Below are positions 1-9,002 of a DNA stretch of 64,000 bases, piece after piece. The DNA lies in assembly GCA_035494735.1 (NCBI GenBank), contig DATJGS010000035.1:1-64000 (forward strand), written 5' to 3'. Origin of the DNA: DATJGS01 sp035494735. Lineage in GTDB: Bacteria; Eisenbacteria; RBG-16-71-46. How positions within the stretch are numbered: the first letter of the stretch is position 1; each line of letters opens with the position of its first letter. A program made the translations under genes and the position numbers. The notes beneath the pieces are model-generated. The model searched no databases. It was not told where the DNA came from and saw only the letters and a program-made list of their open reading frames with translations.

Positions 1-480
1 GTCCTTCACGACGATGAAGAACTGCGAGGAGGCGCTGTCGGGCGAATTCGAGCGGGCCATGGAAACGATGCCCCGCTTGTGCGGGACGGCGCTGAACTCG
101 GCCTTCACGTTCTGGCCCGAACCACCGGTGCCCCAACTGTACGTGTCGCCCGTCTTCGTGTTCGGGTCGCCGCCCTGGATCATGAAGCCCGGGATCACGC
201 GGTGAAAGTAGGTGCCGTCGTAGAAGTGCTCGCGCACCAGCTTCTTGAAGTTCGCGGACGTCTTCGGCGCATCGGCCTCGTGGAACTTGATCACGATCCT
301 GCCCTGCACCGTCTCCAGCACCGCGACCTGCGGTCCGGTTTCCGTCGACATCGCGGCCGCCTTTCCCGCCGCCGGTTTCTTGCCGGCGGATTTCGCCGCG
401 GGCGCCGTCGCGGCCCCCGCCGGAACCACGCCCATCGTCAGTGCGAGGGCCGTGGCCCCCATCAGAACCTGCTTCAGCAT
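1..480 (-). CDS. Cyclophilin-type peptidyl-prolyl isomerase, periplasmic (C-terminus cut by window edge)
   Basis: Catalyses cis-trans isomerisation of X-Pro bonds, here probably in the periplasm. The 160 visible residues open with a signal peptide (about 1-24), followed by an Ala/Lys-rich linker to about residue 45 and then the cyclophilin fold. The family signature FHRVIPGFMIQGGD sits at 92-105 and supplies the catalytic Arg94; SSQFF at 151-155 is the second active-site strand. The start is the ATG at 480, preceded on the minus strand by a GGAGG-like site. The gene runs off the left edge, so the last few tens of residues are missing. Its neighbour on the same strand is the laccase-domain gene 121 bp upstream. 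Confidence 0.93.
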   Translation of the reverse strand, partial: MLKQVLMGATALALTMGVVPAGAATAPAAKSAGKKPAAGKAAAMSTETGPQVAVLETVQGRIVIKFHEADAPKTSANFKKLVREHFYDGTYFHRVIPGFMIQGGDPNTKTGDTYSWGTGGSGQNVKAEFSAVPHKRGIVSMARSNSPDSASSQFFIVVKD

Positions 481-601
481 CGAATCCTCCCTGAGTGTCG
501 CGAGCGATGCGCCCGCGCACGAAGGCGACGAGTCTAGTCGCGCTGCCGCGCGCGCGGCAAGCTGGTATACTCCCGCGCTGTCTCGGCGCAGGCGCCGGCC
601 C

Positions 602-1363
602 TTAGCCGGCCCCGGCACCGAGCGCGGCGATGCCCCAGTGGCGTCCCGTCGCCCCCGCGTCACGGCGATGCGAGTAGTACCAGGCAGGCTCGCACGCGGT
701 GCACGCGCCGGTGTCGTGGATGGCCTCGGGAGGCACTCCCGCCGCGGTGAGGGCCCGGGCGGCCGCGCCCGGGAGGTCGAGGCGGAAGCGGTCGCCGTCG
801 GCGACGACGTCGGCCGGGGCGAAGCGCTCGGCCACCTCCGAGCCCACGACGTAGCAGCACGAGCGGATGCACGGGCCGACGTGCACCGAGACGTCTCGCA
901 CGGTGGCGCGCGACAGCGCGAGCAGCGCTTCGAGCGCGGCCACCGGCATGCCGTCGGCGGTGCCGCGCCAGCCCGAGTGGGCGGCGGCCACGGCGTCGTG
1001 GACGGCGTACAGGATGGGCATGCAGTCGGCGGTGGTGACGGCCAGCGCGAGTCCGGGCTCGCGGGTCACGAGCGCATCGCAGTCGTTGTGGTGGCCGGGC
1101 GCGGCGACGCGGCGGACGTCGCGGCCGTGGACCTGGCCGGCGGTCGCGAGACGTTCGGGCGTGAGCCCGAGCGCGTGGAGCACGCGCCGGCGATTCTCGG
1201 CGACGTGTTCGGCGGCGTCGGACGTGGAGCGTCCGAGATTGAGCGTGGCGAAGGGAGCGGGGCTGACCCCGCCGACACGCGTGGTGAAGGCGAGCGTGGC
1301 GCCCGGCGGGCGCCGCGGGCGCCACAGCGGAATGGGCGAGGCGGCGTCGCGGATCCAGGACAT
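602..1363 (-). CDS. pgeF: YfiH/PgeF laccase-domain protein (peptidoglycan editing factor / purine nucleoside phosphorylase family)
   Basis: A 253-residue protein of the DUF152/YfiH family, whose members bind zinc, act on purine nucleosides in vitro, and in E. coli help exclude wrong peptidoglycan precursors. The metal-site residues are present: QVHG (His79), TADCMP (Cys114) and HSGWRG (His129). GPCIRSCCYVV (163-173) and the YYSHRRDAGATGRHWG tail are also family hallmarks. Length is normal for the family. It is transcribed divergently from the large parvulin gene, 69 bp away. Assignment to the family is firm; the physiological role in this organism is not shown by the sequence. Confidence 0.93.
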   Translation of the reverse strand: MSWIRDAASPIPLWRPRRPPGATLAFTTRVGGVSPAPFATLNLGRSTSDAAEHVAENRRRVLHALGLTPERLATAGQVHGRDVRRVAAPGHHNDCDALVTREPGLALAVTTADCMPILYAVHDAVAAAHSGWRGTADGMPVAALEALLALSRATVRDVSVHVGPCIRSCCYVVGSEVAERFAPADVVADGDRFRLDLPGAAARALTAAGVPPEAIHDTGACTACEPAWYYSHRRDAGATGRHWGIAALGAGAG

Positions 1364-1432
1364 GGCGACCGCACGCTAGGCACGGGACCGGGCGTCGGTC
1401 AAGCCGGCGCGGTCGACCTTCGAGGAGGCAGG

Positions 1433-4399
1433 GTGAAGCGGAGCGCGCGGTGGAAGGCGCTGTGGATCGCGGTGGGGCTGACAGGCGCAGTGTCGGCGGT
1501 ATTCGCCGCGACTCAGTCGCGCGCGCCGGACACCTCGGCGGTCGCGACCGTGGGCTCGCTGCGCGTGAGCCGCGCGGAGTTCCAGCAGCGCGCCGACGCG
1601 ACGCTCAACAACTACCGGCAACGCTCGGGCACGGCGCTCCCCGATGAAGTCGTGCCGATCGTGCGCCGCCAGGTCCTCGAGAGCCTCATTCGCATGGACC
1701 TGCTGATGCTCGAGGCCGAGCGCCGCGGGGCGCTCGGCTCGCAGGCCGAGGCCGAGAGCCAGATCAAGCGCGATCCGTTCTTCAATCCGGGCGGCACGTT
1801 CGATCCCGCGAAGTTCGCGGCGGTCAAGGCCGCGAACACGCCGGCGTGGCAGTCCGCCCTGCTCGAACTCAGGCGGCGCCAGGGCGCGCAGCAGCTCGAG
1901 GCGAAGCTGGAGGCCGAGCGCGGCCCGAGCGAGCCGGCGTTGCGCCGCTCGGCCGAGCGCGCGCTGTCGCGTGGCGCGTTCGACTATCTGTTGATGCGCC
2001 AGTCCGAGTTCGACGGGAACTTCGCGGAGCCGCGCGAGCGCGAGATCCTCGACTACTACCGGAGCCACCCGTCCGAGTTCCAGCGCCCCGAACGCGCCAC
2101 CCTGAGCGTGTTGTTCGTCGACAAGCCGGCGCCGAGCGACGCGGAGCGCGGCAGCCCGTCGGCCATGGCGGCGTGGACCGCGCGGCATCGGCAGACCGCG
2201 GACAGCCTCCTCGCCGCACTCAAGGGCGGCGCGTCGTTCGATGCCGCGGCCGACTCGATCGGCGGCGCCCATCGCAACGTCGTGATCACGCGCGACAACC
2301 TGCCAGGCTTCTGGCACGGCAGCGCCGCTCAGGTCGAGGCCGTCTTCCGGCAGAAGCCGGGGACCGTGCTGCCGGAGGTCGTTCCGAGCCCTCCCGGATT
2401 CCTGATCGCCCGGGTCGAGAACATCCGCCCTGCGGCGGTCGCGCCGCTTCTCGAAGTGTCGAAGCTCATCCGCCAGCGGCTGCGCAACGACGCGCGGGCG
2501 CACGGCGAGGAGCGCGACCTGCGCCCACTCTACGTGGAGTTCGCGGACAGCCTGCGCGGGCCCGGGGTGCGCGTGCGCTACGCCGTCGCCGACACGTCGA
2601 CGCTCGAGGCCGGCACGCCGACCGCCGCGGACCTCGATCGCTACTACCGCGGACACCTGGCGGACTATTCGCGCTTCGACGCCGCGACCGGGGCCATCGT
2701 CGCGACGCCGTTCGCCGACGTGAGCGACGACGTGCGCGTGCGCTGGGGGCGTGACCGGCGCGTCGAGGCGGCGCGCGGCATCGTCGAGGGTCTGGTGCGT
2801 GCGTGGTCCGCGGGGCGCCGCGATCCCGCGCTCGAAAAGGCGGCCTCGCTGTTGCGCGAGGTCGGCCCGGTGCCCGTCGGCGCGCTCGTCGACACCGGCG
2901 CGGCCGGTCGCGTGGTCAGCGACTCGCTGCGCCTGCGCGGGCCCGAGCGGGCCGCGGTGGTCGCGCCGTTCCGCGGCGGTTCCATCGTCTATCAGGTCGT
3001 GTCGCGCGTGCCCGACTGGAAGCCGACATTCGAGCAGGCGTTGCCGCGGCTGCGCCAGATCTACGCGCAGCGCCGCTCGCACTCCGACGAGTCGGCCGCT
3101 CACGCCTGGTTCGATCGCGATCCGGCGGCGTTCGCCCGCGGCAACGTCGTGCACTTCAGCCGCGTGATCGTCCCACCCATGGACGCGTTGAGCGTGCCGC
3201 TCACGCGCGCGGACGTCGAGCGTTACCACCGTAAGCATTTCGATCGGTATTCGGCGGCCGAGGTGGTCGGGGCGCGGCACATCCTGATCAGCCCGACCGG
3301 ACCCGGCCCGCGCGCGGACCAGGAAGCGCGCGCGCGCGCCGACAGCGTGTACCGGGTCGTGGTCGGAGGCGCCGACTTCGGGCAGGTCGCGGATCGGATC
3401 AGCGACGATCCGGCGACGCGCGGCAAGGGCGGCGACCTCGGCGACTTCGGGCGTGGCGCGATGCTCGACGAATTCGAGCGCGCCGTGTTCGCCATGCAAC
3501 CGGGCGACGTGAGCCGGCCGGTCAAGACCGAAGTCGGCTACCACATCATCAAGTGCACGAAGCACCTTCCGGTGAAGGCCGACCCGCTGAAGTACATCTA
3601 CGCCACCGTGGGCTACGACTGTGCGCTCGAGAAGGCGGACAGCCTGGCCGCGCAGCGGGCGGACAGCCTGTACCGGCGCGCGCGGTCGGCCGCTCAGGTG
3701 CGGGCCGGCGCCAGGAAACTCGGGCTGGAAGTGATCTCGAACACGCAGTCGGTCGGCCAGCAGGTGCTGGTTCCGGACCTCGTGCCGTACTTCCACTGGA
3801 TCGAGACGCACAAGGCGGGCGACGTCTATCCCGGGACCATCTATCTGAAGGGCATCGGCGGCGTGATCACGTGGATCGACAGCATCGGCCCGCCGCATCG
3901 CCCGGAGTGGGCGGAGGTGCGCGAGCAGGTGATCGATCTGTACCGCCAGGGCGCGTCCGCGCGCGCCGCGTTCGCCAAGTGCGCGGAGCTGGACTCGATG
4001 ATGGCCGCCGGCTGGACGCTCGACAGCCTGGGCACGCTGTGGGGAGGCCTGGCGCACGCGCCCTCGGTGTCGCCGGCGGTCGAGGTGCAGGACCTGGGAG
4101 GGGGCAAGGATGTCGTGGACTCGCTCCTGTTCGGCGCGCGCGGCGGCCGCGCCCTGAAGGAGGGCGAGACGTCCGGATGGCTGGCCTTCCCTTCGGGACC
4201 GGCGCGCATGCGCCTGGTCGCGCGGCTCGACCCCAATCCGGGGCAGCTCGCGGCGCGCATCGAGAACGACCGCCGCCTCGGGATGGAGCGCAATCTGCGG
4301 ACGTACTTCGAGGAGTTGAAGGACCGATACCCGGTGCGCATCCTCGACACCCAGCTGCGCGACGTCGGCCTGCCGCCTCCGCCTCCGCCCACCGACTAG
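1433..4399 (+). CDS. Large SurA/PpiD-like parvulin peptidyl-prolyl isomerase
   Basis: A 988-residue envelope chaperone. The GTG at 1433 is chosen because AGGAGG lies just upstream and it yields a clean N-terminal signal/anchor (Lys-Arg start, hydrophobic 9-25). Residues about 38-190 look like the SurA-N helical region, 195-325 like a diverged parvulin domain, and 612-710 like a canonical one (GARHILI, GGDLGDFGRGAML, EVGYHIIK). The C-terminus ends in a run of prolines. At nearly 1000 residues it is longer than SurA (about 430) or PpiD (about 620), with two isomerase-like domains and long helical spacers. Role in outer-membrane protein folding is inferred from the family. Confidence 0.88.
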   Translation: MKRSARWKALWIAVGLTGAVSAVFAATQSRAPDTSAVATVGSLRVSRAEFQQRADATLNNYRQRSGTALPDEVVPIVRRQVLESLIRMDLLMLEAERRGALGSQAEAESQIKRDPFFNPGGTFDPAKFAAVKAANTPAWQSALLELRRRQGAQQLEAKLEAERGPSEPALRRSAERALSRGAFDYLLMRQSEFDGNFAEPREREILDYYRSHPSEFQRPERATLSVLFVDKPAPSDAERGSPSAMAAWTARHRQTADSLLAALKGGASFDAAADSIGGAHRNVVITRDNLPGFWHGSAAQVEAVFRQKPGTVLPEVVPSPPGFLIARVENIRPAAVAPLLEVSKLIRQRLRNDARAHGEERDLRPLYVEFADSLRGPGVRVRYAVADTSTLEAGTPTAADLDRYYRGHLADYSRFDAATGAIVATPFADVSDDVRVRWGRDRRVEAARGIVEGLVRAWSAGRRDPALEKAASLLREVGPVPVGALVDTGAAGRVVSDSLRLRGPERAAVVAPFRGGSIVYQVVSRVPDWKPTFEQALPRLRQIYAQRRSHSDESAAHAWFDRDPAAFARGNVVHFSRVIVPPMDALSVPLTRADVERYHRKHFDRYSAAEVVGARHILISPTGPGPRADQEARARADSVYRVVVGGADFGQVADRISDDPATRGKGGDLGDFGRGAMLDEFERAVFAMQPGDVSRPVKTEVGYHIIKCTKHLPVKADPLKYIYATVGYDCALEKADSLAAQRADSLYRRARSAAQVRAGARKLGLEVISNTQSVGQQVLVPDLVPYFHWIETHKAGDVYPGTIYLKGIGGVITWIDSIGPPHRPEWAEVREQVIDLYRQGASARAAFAKCAELDSMMAAGWTLDSLGTLWGGLAHAPSVSPAVEVQDLGGGKDVVDSLLFGARGGRALKEGETSGWLAFPSGPARMRLVARLDPNPGQLAARIENDRRLGMERNLRTYFEELKDRYPVRILDTQLRDVGLPPPPPPTD

Positions 4400-4416
4400 G
4401 TCCCGGGGAAGCGCCG

Positions 4417-4451
4417 GGGACCCGCCCGCGGCCGCGCGCGGACGGCGGGTC
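4417..4451. terminator. Inverted repeat after the parvulin gene, possible terminator
   Basis: GGACCCGCC (4417-4425) pairs perfectly with GGCGGGTCC (4443-4451) across a GC-rich 17-nt loop, 18 bp after the stop codon at 4399. There is no T tract, so this is a weak terminator prediction. Confidence 0.35.
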
Positions 4452-4623
4452 CGTGCGCCCCTTGCGCGGCGCTCGGATGAGCGACGCAGGCGTTGCGATT
4501 TGCCCGGTCGCGCCCGCGCGGTGGGGTGAAGAAACGCGGCAACCTAAAGGGTTCGTGCGATTCTGCCGATGGTATGCTCGGTGCAATTCTGAATCCCTAG
4601 ACCCTCGAGGGACCCGACGTATC

Positions 4624-5955
4624 ATGGCCACCGCTTCCGCCGCACTCGAAAATACCGCGCGCCGCGTCGTGCTGATCGACTTCGATTGGCAGGACGCCGA
4701 CCTCCTCCCGGAACTACTGCGCCATCCGGGGCTGGCCGTGCGCCTGGTCGCGGGCGAGCGCAACGACGATGCGGGGCTGCGAGTCGCCGAACTGTGCGGC
4801 CTGCCGCGCACCGTGGACCTTGCCGACCTGACGCGCGAGATCTTCGACCTGGCCGTGGTCAGCGAGCGCAGCCCGCGCCGCACCCAGATCGAAGGCCTCC
4901 TGCTCGCGCTCGGCACGCCGTACCTGTCGCCCGAGCGTCTGCTCGAGGGCGAATCGGTGAACGGTGACGAAGCGCCGGCCATCGAGGCGCCGCTCGCGCT
5001 CCACGCCGCCGCGTTCGAACACGCGCTCGGCGGCGACGCGATCGACAGCATCGTCGAGCAGTCGCTTCCCGACGTCGCGCAGGATGGTCCGACCATGCCG
5101 CAGCCCGTGCGCTTCGCCGGGCAGCAGAACATCCTCATCCCGTCGCTCGAAGACTTCCCGTCGCCCGAGGATCGGCGCGGCCTCGAGCAGGCGCTGTCCA
5201 GTCTGGTCGTCGGCACCGGTGCCGGGCGCGCCGAGCTGCACACGGGGCGGGCGGACGATCTGGAATGCGTCGCGGAGGTGGGCCCGGCGGATCCGCTGCT
5301 CGCCGGCCTCGTCGACCTCGCGCTCGAGATGGGGACGCCGCAGGTCGTGAGCCGTCTGACCGGACCGCAGGAGGGCAAGGCCTGGGGCGCGTGGCCGTTC
5401 CAGACGACGCAGCATCGCGGCGTGCTCGCCGCGGGCGCGATCGATCCGGCGAAGGGCTGGACGACGTGGGAGCGCATGGTCGAGGAGTTGCGCAGCACGT
5501 GGGACGAGCGCGAGCGCGAGCAGGCGGCGCCGGCCTTCCCGATGGTCCCCGACATGCAGAACGGCTGGCTCGAGCTCGACGCGTTCCGCGCGCGGCTGGA
5601 CCTGGCCATCGATCGCAACAAGCGCGACGGGCTGCGCTTCGCCGTCCATCGCCTGCAGTTCACGGACGCGCCGGCCGCCGTCGAGACGCTGTGCCGGCTG
5701 CTGCCCGATCAGTTGCGTGAAACCGACTGCCTGTGCCGCCCTCTGCCGAACCAGATGCTGCTGCTGACGGCGGGCAGCGCGGACGCGTTCGCGCACGTGC
5801 GCCGCCGCCTCCTGGCGCTGTGGGAGCACGCGTGGCGCGACGACTCGCACTCGCCACCGGCGCCGCCGATCACCGACGAGCGCGTCGAGATGAACGGCCC
5901 GGAAGACGCCGCCGATTTCCTCGGCGCCGCGAAGGTCTGGCTGGCGCTGAGCTAG
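4624..5955 (+). CDS. Unrecognised cytoplasmic protein with a GGDEF-like C-terminal domain
   Basis: 443 residues, no signal peptide or membrane segment. The first ~110 residues alternate beta strands and helices (VVLIDFDWQDADL, FDLAVVSE) like a response-regulator or Rossmann-type fold. The middle (about 185-300) resembles a GAF-type sensor. The end (about 318-410: FRARLDLAIDRNKRDG, LRFAVHRLQF, DQLRETDCLCRPLPNQMLLLTAG) follows the pattern of a diguanylate-cyclase/GGDEF fold, but the GGDEF loop itself is not recognisable, so it is probably catalytically inactive. Start ATG 4624 follows GAGGGA. It lies between the parvulin gene and mutL. Function unknown; a degenerate signalling domain is my inference. 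Confidence 0.6.
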   Translation: MATASAALENTARRVVLIDFDWQDADLLPELLRHPGLAVRLVAGERNDDAGLRVAELCGLPRTVDLADLTREIFDLAVVSERSPRRTQIEGLLLALGTPYLSPERLLEGESVNGDEAPAIEAPLALHAAAFEHALGGDAIDSIVEQSLPDVAQDGPTMPQPVRFAGQQNILIPSLEDFPSPEDRRGLEQALSSLVVGTGAGRAELHTGRADDLECVAEVGPADPLLAGLVDLALEMGTPQVVSRLTGPQEGKAWGAWPFQTTQHRGVLAAGAIDPAKGWTTWERMVEELRSTWDEREREQAAPAFPMVPDMQNGWLELDAFRARLDLAIDRNKRDGLRFAVHRLQFTDAPAAVETLCRLLPDQLRETDCLCRPLPNQMLLLTAGSADAFAHVRRRLLALWEHAWRDDSHSPPAPPITDERVEMNGPEDAADFLGAAKVWLALS

Positions 5956-6038
5956 GCTGCGAGGCCTAAGGCCGCGCCCCAGGCCGGCCGTGTGCCGATC
6001 CTGTTCGGCGCACTCCACGCCGCGAAACGCGGCCAGCC

Positions 6039-6066
6039 TTGACGCATCGCACGAGCGTCCTGTAAT
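6039..6066 (+). promoter_or_regulatory. Sigma70-type promoter of mutL
   Basis: TTGACG (6039-6044) and TGTAAT (6061-6066) are separated by 16 bp, each one mismatch from consensus. It predicts a transcript start near 6073 and a leader of only about 26 nt, which supports translation beginning at the CTG at 6099. Confidence 0.6.
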
Positions 6067-6086
6067 GCTTCGGGCTTCCCCGCCAC

Positions 6087-6091
6087 GGAGG
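6087..6091 (+). promoter_or_regulatory. Ribosome binding site that fixes the mutL CTG start
   Basis: GGAGG is placed 7 nt before CTG 6099. An in-frame TAA at 6063-6065 excludes any start further upstream, and no ATG, GTG or TTG occurs in frame between the stop and 6099. Confidence 0.7.
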
Positions 6092-6098
6092 TTGCCCG

Positions 6099-7850
6099 CT
6101 GACGCGCCCCATCCGCAAGCTGGCGGCCGAGACCGCCTCGCGCATCGCCGCCGGTGAGGTCGTCGACCGCCCGCTGTCCGCACTCAAGGAGATCCTCGAG
6201 AACGCGCTCGACGCCGAGGCGCGCAGCATCGAGGTGCGCGTCGACCGCGCCCTGGACCACGGGTTCACGGTGGCCGACGACGGCGTGGGCATCGCCGAGA
6301 ACGAGATCGAGCTGGCGCTCGAGCGCCACGCCACGAGCAAGCTGGCGGCGTTCGAGGACCTGGACGCGCTGACCACGCTGGGCTTTCGCGGCGAGGCGCT
6401 GCCCAGCATCGCGGCGGTCAGCCAGATGCGCGTCATCAGCCGGCGCGCGGGCGCGGACGCGGCGGCGGTCGTCGGCGTGGCCGGCGGCGTCGCGCACGAG
6501 CGCGGCGCGGCGGCGCGCGCGCCCGGGACCACGGTCGAGGTGCGCGACCTGTTCTACAACGTGCCCGCGCGTCGCAAGTTCCTCAGCACGCCGGCCGGCG
6601 AGTTGCGCGCCGCCATTCGCATGCTCGAGGCCTACGCGCTCGGGTTCCCCGGTGTCGCATTCCGTCTCACGGTCGACGAGCGCGAGCGTTTCCACTGGGC
6701 GCCGGCGACGTCGCGCCTGGAACGCGCCGCGCAGTTGTGGGGTGCGCGCCACGCCGACCAGCTGCTCGAGGCGGAAGGCGATCGCGACGGCATCGAGGTG
6801 TGGGGGCTGCTCGGCCTGCCCGAACACGCCCGCGCGACGCGCGACGGTCAGGTGTTCCTCATCAACCGGCGCTGGGTGCAGAGCCCTCTGCTCGGGCAGG
6901 CGCTGCGCCAGGCCTACGGCAATCTGCTGCCGGCGGGACGATTTCCGAGCGCGGTGCTGTGGCTCAGCGTGCCGCCGTCGCGTCTCGACGTGAACGTGCA
7001 TCCGACGAAGCGCGAGGTGCGCTTCGTCGAGGAGGACCGTATCTTCGGCCTGGTGGCCGGCGTCGCGTCGCGACCGCTCACCGGATTGCAGCCGCCGTTC
7101 ACCGTCGTGCGCGGCGGCACCCCGGAGCCGGCGTGGGCCGACCGCGTGCGCGAACGTCCGGCGGACCCGGCGCAGCTCGGCCTGGGACTCGTCGGCGGCC
7201 GTGCGCCGGCGGCGAGCGCGCCGGCGGGCGCCGCGGAGGCCGCGGCGCCGGCGGCCGCGCCGGGCGTGGCCGCCGACAGCGAGCCCGAGCTGTGGCAGCT
7301 GCATCGCACGTACGTCATGGCCCCGGTGCGCGGTGGGCTCGTCATCGTCGATCAGCACGCGGCGCACGAGCGCATCCTGTTCGAGGAGGCGCTGGCGCGG
7401 ATGGCGGGCGAGCGCGGCGCGTCGCAGCAGCTGCTGTTCCCGCACCTCGTCGACCTGTCGCGCGCGCAGTTCGAACTCATGCTGGAAGCCGGCCCGTCCC
7501 TGCACCAGCTGGGCTGGGACGTGGCTCCGCTCGGCGCGCCGACCGTGGTCATTCAGGGCGTGCCGTCGGGCCTGAAGCACGAGCGCCCCGGGCAGCTGCT
7601 CCAGGACATCCTCGACGGCGTCGGCGAGGACAGCGCGCGCAGCAGCACGCAGGAGATGTCGGAGCGCATCGCGCGTTCGTGGGCCTGTCACGCCGCGACG
7701 CGCGCCGGCGACCCGCTGAGCCGCGAGGAAATGCGCTCGCTCGTGGACCGGCTGTTCGCGACGTCGCAGCCGCACGGCGACCCGCACGGCCGCGTGACGT
7801 TCGTGCGTCTCGACCTGGACGAGCTGCATCGGCGCTTCGGGCGCACGTGA
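6099..7850 (+). CDS. mutL: DNA mismatch repair protein MutL, endonuclease type, CTG start
   Basis: MutL couples MutS mismatch recognition to strand removal. From the CTG at 6099 the product has 583 residues and begins TRPIRKLAAETASRIAAGE, the normal MutL N-terminus; the next in-frame ATG/GTG starts (6234 onward) would delete the ATP-site Glu31 and Asn35. GHKL ATPase motifs follow: LENALDAEA, DDGVGI (60-65), RHATSKL (76-82) and TLGFRGEAL (93-101). A Pro/Ala linker (about 365-395) leads to the dimerisation domain, where DQHAAHERILFEE (from 418) matches the DQHA(X)2E(X)4E endonuclease motif; CHAATRAGD and PHGDPHGRV fit the other metal-site motifs. The mutL-miaA order is also found in enterobacteria. 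Confidence 0.93.
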   Translation: MTRPIRKLAAETASRIAAGEVVDRPLSALKEILENALDAEARSIEVRVDRALDHGFTVADDGVGIAENEIELALERHATSKLAAFEDLDALTTLGFRGEALPSIAAVSQMRVISRRAGADAAAVVGVAGGVAHERGAAARAPGTTVEVRDLFYNVPARRKFLSTPAGELRAAIRMLEAYALGFPGVAFRLTVDERERFHWAPATSRLERAAQLWGARHADQLLEAEGDRDGIEVWGLLGLPEHARATRDGQVFLINRRWVQSPLLGQALRQAYGNLLPAGRFPSAVLWLSVPPSRLDVNVHPTKREVRFVEEDRIFGLVAGVASRPLTGLQPPFTVVRGGTPEPAWADRVRERPADPAQLGLGLVGGRAPAASAPAGAAEAAAPAAAPGVAADSEPELWQLHRTYVMAPVRGGLVIVDQHAAHERILFEEALARMAGERGASQQLLFPHLVDLSRAQFELMLEAGPSLHQLGWDVAPLGAPTVVIQGVPSGLKHERPGQLLQDILDGVGEDSARSSTQEMSERIARSWACHAATRAGDPLSREEMRSLVDRLFATSQPHGDPHGRVTFVRLDLDELHRRFGRT

Positions 7851-7873
7851 CGCACCGGCGGCCCTTCTAGTCC

Positions 7874-8794
7874 ATGGCGTCCCCGACCGTCCTCGCGCTC
7901 GTCGGCGCGACGGCCACCGGCAAGACGGACGTCGCCGAAGCCCTGGCCGGGGCCGGCATCGAGATCGTGTGCGCGGACTCCCGTCAGGTGTTCCGCGAAC
8001 TCGTGGCCGGCACCGGCAAGCCGTCGCGCGCCGCCCTGGCCGCGGCGCCGCATCACCTGTTCGACGCGCTGTCCCTCGAGCAGCGGCCGAGCGCGGGCTG
8101 GTTCGCGCGCGCGGCGGGAGAGGCGTGCGCCGCGATCCACGCGCGGGGCGCCGTGCCGCTGCTCGTCGGCGGGTCGGGCCTGTACGTCAACGCCGCGCGC
8201 TACGGCCTCGCCGAGACGCCGCCGCACGACGCCGCGGCGCGCGAACGCCTGCGCGGCGAGGCGCGCACGCGCGGCGCCGCCGCCCTGCACGCGGACCTGG
8301 CGCGCGTCGATCCGGCGACCGCGGCGCGGCTCGATCCGCGCGATACTCAGCGCGTGGCGCGGGCGCTGGAAGTCCACGCCGCGACCGGAAAGCCGCTGTC
8401 GTGGTGGCACGCCCAGCCGCGCCGGCCGGCGGTGCCCGGCACGTGGCGCGTCGTCGAGCTGACGTGTCCGGCGCACGAGTTGCGCGCGCGCATCGGCGAG
8501 CGCACGCGGCGCATGTTCGAGTCCGGGCTGATCGAGGAAACGCAGGCGCTGCTCGACGAGGGTCGCGAGGGGGCGCTGCGCGCCGTCTCGGCCATCGGCT
8601 ACGACGAGGCGCTGGAGCTGGTGCGCGGGCGGCTGGCGCGCGCCGCGGCCGAGGCCCAGACCTGGCTGCGCACCGTGCAGCTGGCGAAGCGCCAGCGCAC
8701 GTGGTTCCGCCATCAGCTCGAGGCGACGCGCGTCCCCGCACACGGAACGCCGGACGAGCTGGTGACGCGGGTGCGCGAAGCCCTCGGGCTGTGA
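7874..8794 (+). CDS. miaA: tRNA dimethylallyltransferase MiaA
   Basis: Transfers a dimethylallyl group to N6 of A37 in tRNAs reading codons that begin with U. 306 residues, normal length. The P-loop GATATGKT is at 11-18, ADSRQVFREL (DSRQVY-type substrate loop) at 34-43, and VGGSGLYVNA at 97-106. SAIGYDE and QLAKRQRTWFR near the end are the C-terminal MiaA signatures. It lies 23 bp after mutL and probably shares its transcript. Confidently assigned. Confidence 0.96.
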   Translation: MASPTVLALVGATATGKTDVAEALAGAGIEIVCADSRQVFRELVAGTGKPSRAALAAAPHHLFDALSLEQRPSAGWFARAAGEACAAIHARGAVPLLVGGSGLYVNAARYGLAETPPHDAAARERLRGEARTRGAAALHADLARVDPATAARLDPRDTQRVARALEVHAATGKPLSWWHAQPRRPAVPGTWRVVELTCPAHELRARIGERTRRMFESGLIEETQALLDEGREGALRAVSAIGYDEALELVRGRLARAAAEAQTWLRTVQLAKRQRTWFRHQLEATRVPAHGTPDELVTRVREALGL

Positions 8795-8803
8795 ACGCCG
8801 GGT

Positions 8804-8832
8804 TTGACAGTGCGTTGGGGCGGTTCTAGTTT
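8804..8832 (+). promoter_or_regulatory. Promoter of the tRNA-Gly gene
   Basis: TTGACA (8804-8809), a perfect -35 box, and TAGTTT (8827-8832) are spaced by exactly 17 bp and lie 29 bp upstream of the tRNA. Confidence 0.6.
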
Positions 8833-8861
8833 CCACACGCACGATGACGGCGTGGTTCCGT

Positions 8862-8937
8862 GCGGGCATAGCTCAGTTGGTAGAGCGCGAGCTTCCCAAG
8901 CTTGAGGTCGCGGGTTCGAACCCCGTTGCCCGCTCCA
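8862..8937 (+). tRNA. tRNA-Gly (anticodon CCC)
   Basis: A complete 76-nt cloverleaf with encoded CCA. The acceptor GCGGGCA pairs with TGCCCGC, the D arm is GCTC/GAGC, the anticodon stem CGAGC/GCTTG holds the loop TTCCCAA (anticodon CCC), and the T arm is GCGGG TTCGAAC CCCGT. It reads GGG codons. It lies between miaA and der with its own promoter. Confidence 0.97.
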
Positions 8938-9002
8938 TCTCTCGTTCCCCTTCGGGCGCGCCGGCGCGCGGACGTCTGGACGCCGGCGCGCCGAGCCATT
9001 TC

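Noticed and set aside
1376..4057. An 893-residue minus-strand open frame opposite the parvulin gene
   Set aside because: It mirrors a gene with clear motifs, is Arg/His/Ala-rich without any domain, and is a normal artefact of about 70% GC DNA.
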